64,000 bases of DNA from NCBI GenBank assembly GCA_947652115.1, contig OX393561.1, positions 7,858,351 to 7,922,350 on the forward strand, written 5' to 3'. The translations under genes and the position numbers were made by a program. How positions within the stretch are numbered: position 1 is the first letter of the stretch; every line of letters starts with the position of its first letter. Origin of the DNA: Blastomussa wellsi. Its lineage: Eukaryota > Cnidaria > Anthozoa > Scleractinia > Plerogyridae. Shown piece after piece: positions 11,063 through 20,300 of the stretch. The notes under the pieces are model-generated. The model was not told where the DNA came from, did not search any database, and saw only the letters and a program-made list of their open reading frames with translations.

Positions 11063-11256
11063 AGGGTAACTGGTGGTGTGGGACGTTCGTCCGCGTACTT
11101 CCAGGAGGTGTGTTGGCGGCGTAGATCGTGGTAGGCTTTACACCAATGGTCTCTGTTTTCTTCCACGCGTTCCAAACGTTCTTGTAGCTCTCTCGTTTCC
11201 GACAATAGGTAGGCCACGTGTTGCTTCCACCCTTTTAACCGCTCTTGCAGTGACAT
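11059..11256 (-). CDS. Small coiled-coil protein (65 aa)
   Basis: I choose the ATG at 11256 (MSLQERLKGWKQHVAYLL); the longer frame upstream has no ATG. The product is a charged helix rich in Glu, Arg and Leu heptads (ETRELQERLERVEENRDHW), so a coiled coil is likely. It overlaps the end of the previous gene by 22 bp and shares ATGA with the next. Function unknown; such small proteins in Polinton-like elements may be virion components (inference). Confidence 0.5.
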   Translation of the reverse strand: MSLQERLKGWKQHVAYLLSETRELQERLERVEENRDHWCKAYHDLRRQHTSWKYADERPTPPVTL

Positions 11257-11564
11257 GCTTTGAAGACGTTGCGTAGACCGTTCCAAAACCCGCTGCCTTG
11301 TTGCTTCAACAGTTGTTCGCGTCGTCGTTTGACCGAGTGTTTGCGTTTGGCCAGTTCGCGTAGTTTTGTTTTATGAGGTCGTAATTTCTGTATCGCTCGT
11401 TCGCTCGCCGGGATGTTTCTCTTGAGCAGATTCAAGACCATTTTGCTGACGGCGTTGATCTGATCGGCATTGGCGTGCATCAACATGTCTTGTCGCCTGT
11501 ACCGGTCTGCCTCGTTCAGGATGGACGTCAGGAAACGTTTCTCCTTACGTAACAGTCTCATCAT
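11235..11564 (-). CDS. Small basic protein of Polinton-like elements (109 aa)
   Basis: The start is the ATG at 11564, overlapping the upstream gene's TGA at 11561-11563. The product is highly basic (RPHKTKLRELAKRKHSVKRR) with a hydrophobic Gly-rich tail (QQGSGFWNGLRNVF). This pattern, helical N-terminus, basic middle, then a Gly/hydrophobic end, is one I associate with a small protein common in invertebrate Polinton gene sets, possibly DNA- or core-binding. It is intact. The assignment is by general resemblance only. Confidence 0.55.
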   Translation of the reverse strand: MMRLLRKEKRFLTSILNEADRYRRQDMLMHANADQINAVSKMVLNLLKRNIPASERAIQKLRPHKTKLRELAKRKHSVKRRREQLLKQQGSGFWNGLRNVFKACHCKSG

Positions 11565-11743
11565 ACTTCCCACGGAGCAGAGCGTCTTTTGTAACTACCC
11601 GTGACACCCTTGGCACCCATTCTTTTATACCTCTTGTCCTTTCCGAGTTTGTACCCGATCGTCGCAGCGTTCTTGAGTATACTGAGCAATGCACCGCCTC
11701 GTTGTCATCTTCTGCGTCGTGTCTTAGTCCTCCTCCTTTTCAT
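11561..11743 (-). pseudogene. Tiny basic gene with one internal stop
   Basis: ATG at 11743 overlaps the upstream stop (ATGA), and the frame ends with TGA at 11561-11563, overlapping the next ATG. About 60 codons encode an Arg-rich start (MKRRRTKTRRRR), then a TGA at 11705-11707, then a Gly/Leu and Lys-rich remainder (GGALLSILKNAATIGYKLG). Because start and end both fit the chain, the internal stop looks like a single late mutation in a real mini-gene. Function unknown; it could be a core or membrane-active peptide. Confidence 0.45.
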
Positions 11744-12024
11744 CTCACAAAACCTTTTACGATGCGCGAGATGACTTTGGCCTGTTTCTTGGCTCCAGAA
11801 CTCAATTGGGACCGCGTGAGGGCTTTTCGTTTTCTTTTTCTTCTTCTTTCTAACGCTTCCAATCCTTTTTTCGCACCGTACCCTGCAGCTCCGGACAGAG
11901 CACCTGCTGCTATGGCCTTCCCTCCGGCCACCAAAGCTGGAATGAGTGCTGCCAGGGGAAAGAGTCCTCCTTTTTGTCTCTTTCGCGTTGTTCTTCTACC
12001 ACGACCTGTTCGTCTCCCCTTCAT
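11740..12024 (-). CDS. Basic protein with hydrophobic Ala/Gly core, pX/pVI-like
   Basis: 94 residues: a basic N-terminus (RRTGRGRRTTRKRQKGG), a hydrophobic Ala/Gly segment (LFPLAALIPALVAGGKAIA, then AAGYGAKKGLE), and a basic C-terminus (ERRRKRKRKALTR). The layout recalls adenovirus core or membrane-lytic minor proteins and similar proteins in adintovirus/Polinton elements. This is analogy from composition, not homology I can prove. It sits 15 bp after the 2TM gene and shares ATGA with the following mini-gene. Intact. Confidence 0.5.
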   Translation of the reverse strand: MKGRRTGRGRRTTRKRQKGGLFPLAALIPALVAGGKAIAAGALSGAAGYGAKKGLEALERRRKRKRKALTRSQLSSGAKKQAKVISRIVKGFVR

Positions 12025-12039
12025 TGCCGAAACTGATTC

Positions 12040-12567
12040 TCACACCGTCGTGCTCTCGCCTTTATCCACGTGATCATAACGAAATGTTTTTTCGTAGTCT
12101 TGAATGCACTTGTCGGACACGGGCGGGGTGAAATCGGTGATGGTGTCGTCCAAGGTTTGCATCTTGATCAAGAATCCGTCCAACTCGTCCATGGGAAGAC
12201 CTCGTGCGTAGGTTCTCAACTCGATTAACGTCTTGTCGTAGGTGGTGTAGGCAAAACGACACATGTCGACTTTGAACGAAAACTTTTTGAAATCGTTCCA
12301 TCCCTTGACCACGGTACCTGCCGCCGACAAACAAGCGATCAGGATACTGTTTTCCAACACAGAACCCACGACGATTCCTGCTGCCACTACGATTAAAGCC
12401 AACGCGTTCAAACAACCGTGACACCGTTTGAAATGGTAAAACATCTGACGATGACACCACCATTGACGATGGTAAAACGCAAAGAGTCCGTCCAACTTGT
12501 ACAATAATTTGCGGTCCAAGGGGCACTTGGCGTGGGTCCCGTTCAAGAGTGAGACCTGTCGTTCCAT
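12040..12567 (-). CDS. Two-transmembrane protein, SLATT-like layout (175 aa)
   Basis: ATG at 12567. After a Cys/His/Trp-rich stretch, two adjacent hydrophobic helices are visible (LNALALIVVAAGIVVGSVL and ILIACLSAAGTVVKGW, about residues 55-92), followed by a soluble helical part with a conserved-looking segment around MCRFAYTTYDKTLIELR. A short N-terminus, a 2TM hairpin and a helical tail are the layout of SLATT-type 2TM proteins, which in bacteria act as membrane effectors. The similarity here is only in layout. A role in membrane association of virus-like particles, or as an effector, is inference. The gene is intact. Confidence 0.5.
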   Translation of the reverse strand: MERQVSLLNGTHAKCPLDRKLLYKLDGLFAFYHRQWWCHRQMFYHFKRCHGCLNALALIVVAAGIVVGSVLENSILIACLSAAGTVVKGWNDFKKFSFKVDMCRFAYTTYDKTLIELRTYARGLPMDELDGFLIKMQTLDDTITDFTPPVSDKCIQDYEKTFRYDHVDKGESTTV

Positions 12568-12595
12568 CTCAATCGCTCACTCGCGTAGAAGTGCG

Positions 12596-13129
12596 TCACA
12601 CGCTGGGTCTGCCTCCGTCTTTGTAGGTTGTGGTGATGGTGTTGGTGGTCGTGATGCCTGCGATGCGTCGTCCAGCTGCCGATTGACTTTGATCGTTTAA
12701 CAACAGTTGTAATTGTCGCTGCAAGTCGTCTTGATTCATTCTCGTCGGTCTTCTAAATGTACTGCTGCCGCTGCTGCTGCTGCTACTACTACTGCTACTC
12801 GAGGGAAGACGCCTACGAGGGCTCTTGTGCGGGACCGTGGGTCTCGCGGGTTGTGTACCTACGCCGCCAGGCGTGCCGTAGGCGTTTTGCATCATCTGGT
12901 CCACGTGTGCGGGACTCAAGGCAGCCATGATGTCTTGGTCTCGTAGGTCGTCCATGGCTTGCAACTGTTGACGATCCACTGCAGACGGATCCAAACGATC
13001 CAAATCGACGGTGTCGATGGGATGAGGGCTCAAAAGCGACATGTTTAACGCCATGTGAATGAGGTCTCCCATCGACGGTACGTCGGGAGATCTGCCCACG
13101 CCCACCGAAGGTAACACTTCCTCAGCCAT
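12596..13129 (-). CDS. Ser-rich hypothetical protein (177 aa)
   Basis: ATG at 13129 overlaps the end of the preceding gene by 8 bp. The N-terminal 90 residues are acidic and Asp/Leu/Met-rich; the middle has Pro-Arg (HKSPRRRLP) followed by a long serine run encoded by a GCT/ACT-type repeat on the plus strand (about 12760-12800); the tail is Gln/Thr-rich. No domain recognised. The serine tract suggests a flexible linker or a phosphorylated region. Intact and in the chain. Confidence 0.5.
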   Translation of the reverse strand: MAEEVLPSVGVGRSPDVPSMGDLIHMALNMSLLSPHPIDTVDLDRLDPSAVDRQQLQAMDDLRDQDIMAALSPAHVDQMMQNAYGTPGGVGTQPARPTVPHKSPRRRLPSSSSSSSSSSSGSSTFRRPTRMNQDDLQRQLQLLLNDQSQSAAGRRIAGITTTNTITTTYKDGGRPSV

Positions 13130-13325
13130 CGCGTAACGAATGAATCAATTCTCTGAAGTGAGTCTCGTTATATGCTCGTACCAGATTGTCCACGTCCTCC
13201 CACGTCTTACACGTCGTCACCAATCGCGTCATGGCGTCTCGATCCATGTTGTCGGGCTTCATCTGTCTCAAGTGTCGCCTGCATCGGTGCAGGAACCTGC
13301 ACCACGACACGTCGCGTAGCTGCAT
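13122..13325 (-). CDS. Small hypothetical protein (67 aa)
   Basis: ATG at 13325, 25 bp after the ATPase stop and overlapping the Ser-rich gene by 8 bp. The product starts with a Cys/Arg/His-rich helix (SWCRFLHRCRRHLRQ) and continues helical. No domain recognised. Kept because of its tight fit in the gene chain. Confidence 0.45.
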   Translation of the reverse strand: MQLRDVSWCRFLHRCRRHLRQMKPDNMDRDAMTRLVTTCKTWEDVDNLVRAYNETHFRELIHSLRDG

Positions 13326-13350
13326 CAGGCACGTGATGAAAGAACGATAG

Positions 13351-14013
13351 TTATGGGTCCTCGTCTTCTTCGAACTGATAACATCGCACGTATCCCTCGT
13401 CTTTTAACAAGTGACTGAGGAGTCGTCGATCGTCGCTGCTGGCAGGATGCAAGTCCAAGACCATGTAACCGAAAGGCTTGTCCGTCACTCGTCTGTACCT
13501 GTCGTGCACGTCTTTCCACTTATTCGGAAACGCTTGAAGCACCAAGTTTCGAAATCCCAATTGGTCGCGAGGGTTCTTGAACGCTACCACGTAATGTGCG
13601 TTTCTGGAAATGCTCTTGGCGTACTTGCCGGGCGGGAACATGTCTTGACACAAGTACAACACCGTGATGTTTTGATGATGAGAGTGTTTGGTGAATAGAT
13701 CGAGCACGCGTTTGTCGCTGCCTCCTTCGTCCATCAAATCGTCCATCACCAGTACACCTCCTTTGGGAAACCACTTTTTCAAATCGTTCGTGTCTGGAAT
13801 ACCTTCGTGGAATTTGATGCCTCTTTGCTGCATGTCCTCGAATTTGTCCTGCCACGCGCCGTAACAGTATCGTACGACCTGGGGAGACGACCCGAACAAG
13901 TCGGCGTTTTCCGTCAAGAGTTTGGAAGTGAAGACCGTCTTACCGCAGCCCGACGGTCCCACGATCAAGATGCTGCACGGACAGTTGAAGGTGAACGCTT
14001 CACCTCGATCCAT
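13351..14013 (-). CDS. A32-like (FtsK/HerA-type) genome-packaging ATPase
   Basis: 220 residues, intact. Walker A GPSGCGKT lies at residues 19-26 and Walker B VLVMDD at 87-92; a sensor-like stretch LYLCQDMFP and an arginine-rich region follow. Length and motif spacing fit the packaging ATPase of Polintons/adintoviruses, which pumps DNA into a capsid (family knowledge). It lies directly downstream of the protease gene (38 bp), in the order capsid-protease-ATPase expected for this class. Codons are GC-rich like the capsid and polymerase genes. With all motifs present it could encode an active enzyme. Confidence 0.85.
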   Translation of the reverse strand: MDRGEAFTFNCPCSILIVGPSGCGKTVFTSKLLTENADLFGSSPQVVRYCYGAWQDKFEDMQQRGIKFHEGIPDTNDLKKWFPKGGVLVMDDLMDEGGSDKRVLDLFTKHSHHQNITVLYLCQDMFPPGKYAKSISRNAHYVVAFKNPRDQLGFRNLVLQAFPNKWKDVHDRYRRVTDKPFGYMVLDLHPASSDDRRLLSHLLKDEGYVRCYQFEEDEDP

Positions 14014-14051
14014 GGATACAGAGTGACTACAGGGTTCGTTTTCACACCTCT

Positions 14052-14624
14052 TTATTCGAAAAACAAATGATTTACACCACCGTGCGATCGCACGGTGTTC
14101 TGAACGTGAGGTCGTTTACAAACATCTTGCCATCCTAAGGCTCTTACTATTTTTTCTCGTAACATCTGGCCTACTTGGTGGTCGTTGGCCGCGTAATCGT
14201 GTTTGGAGAAACGATTTACAAAGTATTGCATGCTTTCGTTTCTGGCTTTCGAACTCAAATACAACAGGGCGTAATCGCCGCAACTCTTGCTGAACAGTGA
14301 CTGTAAACTCTGTCCGTTTCGGATCACGTACTTCCAATGTGTCTTTAACCACGCTTGCAACGGTCCCGCGGTCTGGTACGCCTCCAGAGGTAACACGTAA
14401 CTGTCCATCACCTCGCACACGTTGCCTTCGGTCCACAGGGAGATCCAATGGCGACCCGGTAAGTCGGACGGATCCGTGTTGACGATGTAACCCCGAGGCA
14501 TGTCTTTGCGAGGGGTCGACGGTAATTCGTCGCAGGCCACGGTCCCGTGAAAATGCGGTTTCAACACGGGGTCTGCTTCTGCCAAATGGTCCAACTGCAC
14601 GTTGTTCAGGGCCACGCGTTCCAT
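14052..14624 (-). CDS. Adenain-like cysteine protease (capsid maturation)
   Basis: 190 residues. ATG at 14624 overlaps the capsid gene's stop as TGATG. Catalytic residues typical of adenovirus-type C5 proteases are visible: His59 in GRHWISLW, Asp74 in CEVMDSYVL, a Gln at 105 or 108, and Cys115 in FSKSCGDYALLYL. Such proteases cleave capsid and core precursors during virion maturation in adenoviruses and Polintons. The gene is intact and lies between the capsid gene and the packaging ATPase. A longer open frame upstream of 14624 is the shadow of the capsid gene. Confidence 0.85.
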   Translation of the reverse strand: MERVALNNVQLDHLAEADPVLKPHFHGTVACDELPSTPRKDMPRGYIVNTDPSDLPGRHWISLWTEGNVCEVMDSYVLPLEAYQTAGPLQAWLKTHWKYVIRNGQSLQSLFSKSCGDYALLYLSSKARNESMQYFVNRFSKHDYAANDHQVGQMLREKIVRALGWQDVCKRPHVQNTVRSHGGVNHLFFE

Positions 14625-15950
14625 CAGCGTTCGTACACGTTGTAAAGGACGGCTTTGTTGGCGTCGACTTCTAACAAGTTTTCGAATTCGCCGTACACCA
14701 CGACGGTGATGTTGACTCCTGGATTGGCACCAAAATTCAAGACCAGCTGCACCTCTCCGCTCTGTTTGGGATTCAAAACGGAACTGTCCAAACATCCATT
14801 GGCCACGTTGTCAAATACGAACAGCGTGCTGTTCCTGCCTTGTCCCCATTCCTTGCTCCTCACCATGTTTCCTTTCTTTCGGCACAGACACCCCGTGGCT
14901 TGCAGGAACCTGAAGTATCCTCTCACATCCTTGCTGTCGTCGTCGTGTACCAGTTCCAACGTCTCGTACGGGTACTCTTCTCCTCTCACCAATTGACGAA
15001 TGCTGCTCAAACCGAATTTCTGGAAATTGAAGGGGTTGGTGACCAACGTGCCGGTGAAAGCCGCCGTCGACACCATACCCACCACCAAACGATTGGGGAT
15101 GCGTCCTTGAAACAGGTTGTTGATCTCGAAGCTTTGTTGGTTGCCTTGCATGTTGTAGGTCCTGATTTCGCCCCTCACGGTGGTGTAGCTGACGGGTTTC
15201 CGGGTCGTTCTCTGTTTGTTTCCAATTCCAAGTACACGGAGGGATTGAGTCTCAGTTGACAGAGGTACAGTCTGACTTTGACATCTTGGCTGGTGAGTCG
15301 AGCCGCAGGTTGCCCTGCGACACCCACGGTGAACAGATCTAGGTTGTTGAAGTACATCTGGATCTGGAGTTGCACGCCTGGCACCATGACCTTGTCCATG
15401 TGAAACACTTCGATGTGGGGTGTGAAGCGCAACATGTGCACGGTACCTCCCAGGTACTTGGCTCTTTCGGCTTTCAGGGCTTTCACGGTTTCTTGTTGAG
15501 TGGTAGTCAGATCTTCAAAGGCTGCGTGAGGCGCGGCATCGTCCAGGTTGTTGGCCGTCAACATGTCGGGACAGTCAATGCCGTTGTACCAGCCTTGAGG
15601 TTTTAAGATGGTGTCGCCGTCGTCTCTGCCGTGGTTCAGCAACGTTTCGAGGTAGGCCTTGTAATGGTACGTGTCGTCGCCAGAATGGTGGTCAGTCGTA
15701 CAGTGCAATCCCGTACCAGGTCGTCGCGTTGCGTCAACAGACAATTGAACCAATCGAATGCGTGGGGTTGGTACCTCAACCACATTATGTAGACGGCGAA
15801 ACGAAAGGGTTTGTTTTGTACGTCGGCGTCGTCGAAAACATGCAAGGGATTGTGGACGGGATCTAAGGGAACCGTGATCCCTTGTCCGTATTTGAGATAG
15901 ACGCGTAGACACACGTCTTTCACCCAACACCAGTACGCTTCGCTATTCAT
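14624..15950 (-). pseudogene. Polinton major-capsid-type protein, two frameshifts
   Basis: The gene starts at ATG 15950, overlapping the upstream stop (ATGA), and ends at 14624. Three consecutive frames are needed: about 15950-15690, 15690-15190 and 15190-14624. Each change looks like a one-base indel (near 15690 and near 15190). The C-terminal part has the pattern I associate with double-jelly-roll capsid proteins of invertebrate Polintons and the C. elegans F54H12.2-like family (IPNRLVVGMVSTAAFTG, NPFNF, a conserved end with VVVYGEFENLLEV). Total about 440 codons, a plausible capsid length. With both breaks this copy cannot make the protein. Assignment as major rather than minor capsid is moderately sure. 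Confidence 0.65.
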
Positions 15951-16717
15951 GAGTCGAATGAAGACAACAGGGTAAACAATGAACTTTTATTCACAAAAAA
16001 AGGCACCCTTGTGTAGCAACACCCTACGTCGTTACAACACGATCTAAATTCTCTTAATTCCTTATCGTACAAGTTCATGTCACTGGCTTCTAAAGCGTCC
16101 CATTCTTCTCTGCAAATGTCGCATCTGTAGTCGCGCACCAGGGTCCTGGTCTTGGCGAACCAGAATTCGCTCGTCTCTCTTTCCGCGTACAACAGTCGGG
16201 CGAGTCTGTCGCACAGTCGTTTGTAATCGTAGGTGTCCTCCACCTTCAGATCGAAGGGGTTCACTATATTGTCCTCGATCAGATCGCGTGCCGTCGTCAA
16301 ACAACCGAACAGAGATTCCAGGGCATGCACGGCAGAGAACGACAGAGCGACCTCGTCGCCGGTGACGATGACGGCGTCACCTTCCAAATCGGGCTTGTCG
16401 CAGATCACGAATTTGTTTTGCGCGTGATGATACTCGAACCACCTGTGCTGGAATAAGTACACGTCGTACATCCCTTTGACGAACGCCCAATGTTTGTCGA
16501 ACCAGTCTGGGGTCTGGAGATGTAAGCGTTCCTCGGTCAGTTCGTACTCGCTGAACGGGATGTGACAAATGTCGAACAAGAAGGCGGTCGTGTGGTCGTC
16601 CGGTTTCACGTCGTCCAGTGTGGAGAAGGTGGCCATTTGGGCGTAAAGGTCCGGATCGTTCAAGAGTCCTTCGACTTTGGTGTTGTTGGTGTAGAAGCGT
16701 CTGGTGTCGAAAACCAT
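15947..16717 (-). CDS. Hypothetical 256-aa protein with Cys-rich tail
   Basis: ATG at 16717, stop overlapping the capsid start. The N-terminal 200 residues are acidic and aromatic-rich with no known domain. The C-terminus has closely spaced cysteines (RCDICREEWD and later CCNDVGCC) that could bind a metal. It is the second gene from the bidirectional promoter and overlaps the first by 58 bp. Intact. It may be a minor structural or regulatory protein of the Polinton-like element; no homologue recognised. Confidence 0.55.
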   Translation of the reverse strand: MVFDTRRFYTNNTKVEGLLNDPDLYAQMATFSTLDDVKPDDHTTAFLFDICHIPFSEYELTEERLHLQTPDWFDKHWAFVKGMYDVYLFQHRWFEYHHAQNKFVICDKPDLEGDAVIVTGDEVALSFSAVHALESLFGCLTTARDLIEDNIVNPFDLKVEDTYDYKRLCDRLARLLYAERETSEFWFAKTRTLVRDYRCDICREEWDALEASDMNLYDKELREFRSCCNDVGCCYTRVPFFVNKSSLFTLLSSFDS

Positions 16718-16851
16718 ACTTTAAACTTTTCAAAGGTGTCGCACTCGTCAGGCACGACACGCACTTCAAAGTCGAAGGCTTTTTGCCCCGTCTTGGTCTG
16801 TAACTTTTTGAGTGTCTTTGTCACCTCTGCTTTCACTTCTTCCACATTCAT
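16660..16851 (-). CDS. Small first gene of the minus-strand chain (63 aa)
   Basis: I choose ATG 16851 (MNVEEVKAEVTKTLKKL), because a TATA box (TATATAA, minus strand, 16881-16888) lies about 30 bp upstream; the longer open frame would start upstream of that promoter. The product is a short acidic/basic helix with a Thr/Pro/Ser/Lys tail (ASTPTTPKSKDS). Function unknown. Confidence 0.5.
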   Translation of the reverse strand: MNVEEVKAEVTKTLKKLQTKTGQKAFDFEVRVVPDECDTFEKFKVWFSTPDASTPTTPKSKDS

Positions 16852-17154
16852 GATTGAAATGGAGTGTTGCGCCACTCGCTTTATATACCTTAACGACGGA
16901 TCGAAATGCACCAATCACCGTCAAGGTCCTACGTGGCGGCGGGCAAGCCCGGGCAAAGGAGATGATGGAAAAGTACTGACCTTTGCCCTTCGTCGCGATT
17001 GGTTCGTTTTCGAGCGTTCTGATTGGATGATCGAAAAAGAACGAATGGGAACACTGGATTCTCGATCCGCCAAAATGCTATATAAAAGACGAGGGACCTG
17101 CAATGTCGTCAGATGCAGCAGAGCGAGAGGTATTTCAGAAAAGACTTTTGCACG
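16852..17154. promoter_or_regulatory. Bidirectional promoter A of Polinton-like element
   Basis: Two outward-facing TATA boxes: TATATAA on the minus strand at 16881-16888 and TATATAAAAG on the plus strand at 17079-17088. A block GGATCGAAATGCACCAATC lies next to the minus TATA box, and ATTGG boxes with GATCGA-type motifs lie toward the plus side. The same block and layout recur at 29981-30292. It drives the minus chain (capsid, protease, ATPase) and the plus genes from 17155. Confidence 0.65.
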
Positions 17155-18122
17155 ATGACCAACATGGCCCTCATGACTGACGAAGAAGTAGAACAATTGA
17201 AACGCATTGCCAACACGCCGTCCATAATCTACGAAGAAGGACTCGGTTCTCCGATCAGAACGGGTGTAAGCGACAAAGAAAGACGTTCTGCCAACTACAG
17301 GTTAAAACGAGATGCCAAACGGAAACGCAAGATGGCCAAGAAAGTGGAGGAAAAGCCACAAGAGCCAGGTCAGTCTACGTTATGTGATTATTATCACCGC
17401 GAATTAGAGGAACCCCTCGTCCCGAGACACAGACGGTTTCCGAGGGTGGGGCCTAGAGAGACGATGGGTGGTGTCGTTTTCGATCCCTTTGTAGACGTGA
17501 TGTCCTGGGACGGTCATTTCGAAAAGTGGGTGCAAGGATCCCACCACGTACAGAACGAACGGGATTTGGAATTCAGAAAATCGAAATTCAAGACGAGGCG
17601 GGACCGTCTAAAATTGTACATGCATCTGAGACATCTCTCTAGACCCTACACGTCAAAACGCCGTCACATCAAGACTCACGTCCTTTCTCGCATTGCTTCG
17701 CAGAATTCGACCCAGACGCCTTCCTAGCCTCGATTCCTCTGACTTGTCCCATACACGACCGAACCCCGTTGCTGCGTAAGCAAGCCAAGAACGGATGGGA
17801 GTACTACATGTGCGGCGTGGGTAAAGACGACGACGACGGAGATTTGTGTTACGTGTCTATGGGTGTGGAAGAGGCCCCCCAGTATTTTAGAAAGTTCCGC
17901 GACACCCTGAACGAGTACTACTCCAGAAACCAGAAAGATCTAAATTGTCATTGTGGCTGTTCCGTCTTGTTGTGCATGTCCAAGTCGGAAAAGAACCCGG
18001 GGAGACTCTACTTCAAGTGTCGTCAATCGCCGCTCAAGTGCGATTTCTTCCAGTGGGCGGACGAGTTACCCAAGGGGTTTAGAAAAGCGACTCACGAGCG
18101 TACTCATCCTTACAGACGCTGA
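17155..18122 (+). pseudogene. Basic protein with C-terminal GRF zinc finger, one frameshift
   Basis: Start ATG 17155 (MTNMALMTDEEVEQL) lies about 70 bp after the plus TATA box; an ATG at 17113 is nearer the expected transcription start. The first frame runs to a stop at 17725-17727. A second frame, open from about 17644 to 18122 without its own early ATG, carries an acidic segment and a zf-GRF finger (CHCGCS ... YFKCRQSPLKCDFFQWAD, C-x-C then C-x(6)-C with FFQW). The frames overlap at about 17644-17727, which suggests one gene of about 320 residues with a one-base shift there. GRF fingers bind nucleic acid in nucleases and topoisomerases. A two-gene reading is possible if the second uses ATG 17808. 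Confidence 0.5.
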
Positions 18123-18530
18123 GGTGTGCATGGTTTTGGACTTGGAAGGCTTTCGCGTAGAAGACAACTTTGCGGTGAGGGAACTGGGTTATCATGCGTG
18201 GAATGGGGAATACGGACGAGTGGCCTTTTACCCTCCCGTACCTTGGGACGCGTTATCCCCCAAAGACAAGAGGACGGCCTGGTACGTGAAATACAACGTG
18301 CACGGATTGACGTTTTCTCCCACGAAAGACGAAAAGGCTCTCCCTCAATTCAAAGTAAAAGACGAACTGTTGGAACTTTACTCGCGTCAGAGGTTTCGCG
18401 GGTGTGACGTGGTGGCTTACAAGGGTGGTCACGTGGAAAGAGACTTGTTAAACGAACTGAACATTCCCAGTTTAGGGATGGACCATTATATTTTTGAGGG
18501 GGGGTTGGGCAAATACCAAAAAAAAAATTC

Positions 18531-19155
18531 ATGCACAGTGGGCCAAGGGGAAAAAAAATTCGAGCAAGCCTTCCTGTAAGACCAAATGAAAAACTAATCT
18601 GTAATTTTTGTCATCATTTTATTTCAACTACCAAAAATGCTCTGTAATTATTTGTATAATTCACCTCTTTGTGTTTCATATCATATAATAAATATATTAT
18701 TTCCATCTATCTCTTGTATTAAAACATTTCAATGAATCTGGTATAAAATATAACATTCATGTCAAAAAATATCATTTTTGAGCTCTTGTATTGAAATTTA
18801 TGTCAAGATATATCTATTAATAAATAAACAACTATTATGAAATATTGTTCACAGTTTGAAAATTATGAACACAATTATCAAAAACAATTGGGAAAGTGGT
18901 TTTCAACAACCAAAAATACTTTGTAATATTATTTGTAAAATAATTCACCTTTTTGTGTTTTGCATCATAGTAAAGAATATCATAAATATCTCTTGTATTA
19001 ACACATATTTTAAACAATAGTGTTCTGTCAAGGAACTATCAGCTGATAGTTGCCCCACAGAAATGTGATGTTCTTAAAACAAATATTTGCCCGAGAAACA
19101 AAGCTTCAAGGGCAAATGTTATTATATTGAACATCAAATTTCCCTGGGGTGACTA
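18531..19155. other. AT-rich subterminal region, no gene seen
   Basis: About 620 bp of AT-rich sequence between the left terminus of the 10-kb element and the SAM gene's last exon. Two similar stretches (ACCAAAAATGCTCTGTAATT at about 18631 and ACCAAAAATACTTTGTAATA at about 18909) form an imperfect direct repeat. No coding signal. Confidence 0.6.
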
Positions 19156-20264
19156 TCAGACTGATAGTTCCGAGACAACTTCTGCTTCTTCCACCTCTTC
19201 CACCTCTGTGCCTGCTTCTACTTCTTCGGCTTCTGCCTCTGCCTCTGCCTCTGCCTCTGAATTAGCCACCACTTTGCTCTTCTTACTTTTGTATTTTTTG
19301 TTTGATCTCTTCCGCTTCCTCTGTAGAGATGTATGGGAAGCAGAAGACCCAAACTTCCCTTTAGCTACCTGGACCATGTCGTTTGCCTGTTTAAAAATGG
19401 TCCCAATCTCTTCTTCAACTCTAAGGACAGTAGGCCGGAGCTTGGAATAGAATTCCCAAGTTTCATGGAGGCCTATAACAAAGTGAATACTGTCAATAAT
19501 AAACAGTACATGTACAACTGGGATTGAAGAAATTTTAATGCCTCTAGCAACATAATAAGATTACTCTAATTCTAATCTGGTCAATTTTGTGTTTATAACA
19601 AGTATAGGCACCATTGTGCATCAGGGTTTAAGTTATCTTAATAGAGAGCTTAAGCACAGACGTTTTTGAGCCATGGACGGCAACCGGAAGGCAGCTGTTA
19701 TTGTATTTAACGCATTCTCAACTACTAGAATGAGTTGGAAAACTCTCGTTTTTACGTTTTTAACTTGGTGTTATGGACAGAAAGTCGACAACACATCCCA
19801 AAGGATAGAAAATTCTACTTCCGGTTCGCGTCCGCGGCTCGAAAACGTCTGTGCTTAAGCTCTCTAATACCCCAAGTTCAGAAACAGGATTGATGAAAAG
19901 GCTTTGACTGCTCAAGATTATTTTCTCCAATACCTGGGGAAATCCTTGGAATTTTTGGTGAGGGTGTGCAACCTAATTCTCCAACTATTTGAGAGCAGAG
20001 CATGCCATTTTCCATACCCATTTACTGGCATGGCATCTGGAAGTTGAACTTTTGTGGTTTCCTTCGAAAACCCTGCCCATTTTGGGACTAAATGGTTAAA
20101 ATACATGCCTAAAAACCATACCCTTTGGGGCACCAAATAACCCTCCCTAACCCCTCCGGGGATTTCATTCCAGATGGAAAATCCCTGGAAAATGTGTATC
20201 ACGACTCCCTACAGGTGAGTTCTATAGTTAAAGTGATCCCAGAGAATGGGTGGATACACTGAAA

Positions 20265-20300
<36 letters not shown>

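Noticed and set aside
16660..16914. Upstream start MVHFDPS... for the first minus-strand gene
   Set aside because: Begins upstream of the TATA box and comes from a promoter block shared with 29981-30292; the true start is ATG 16851.
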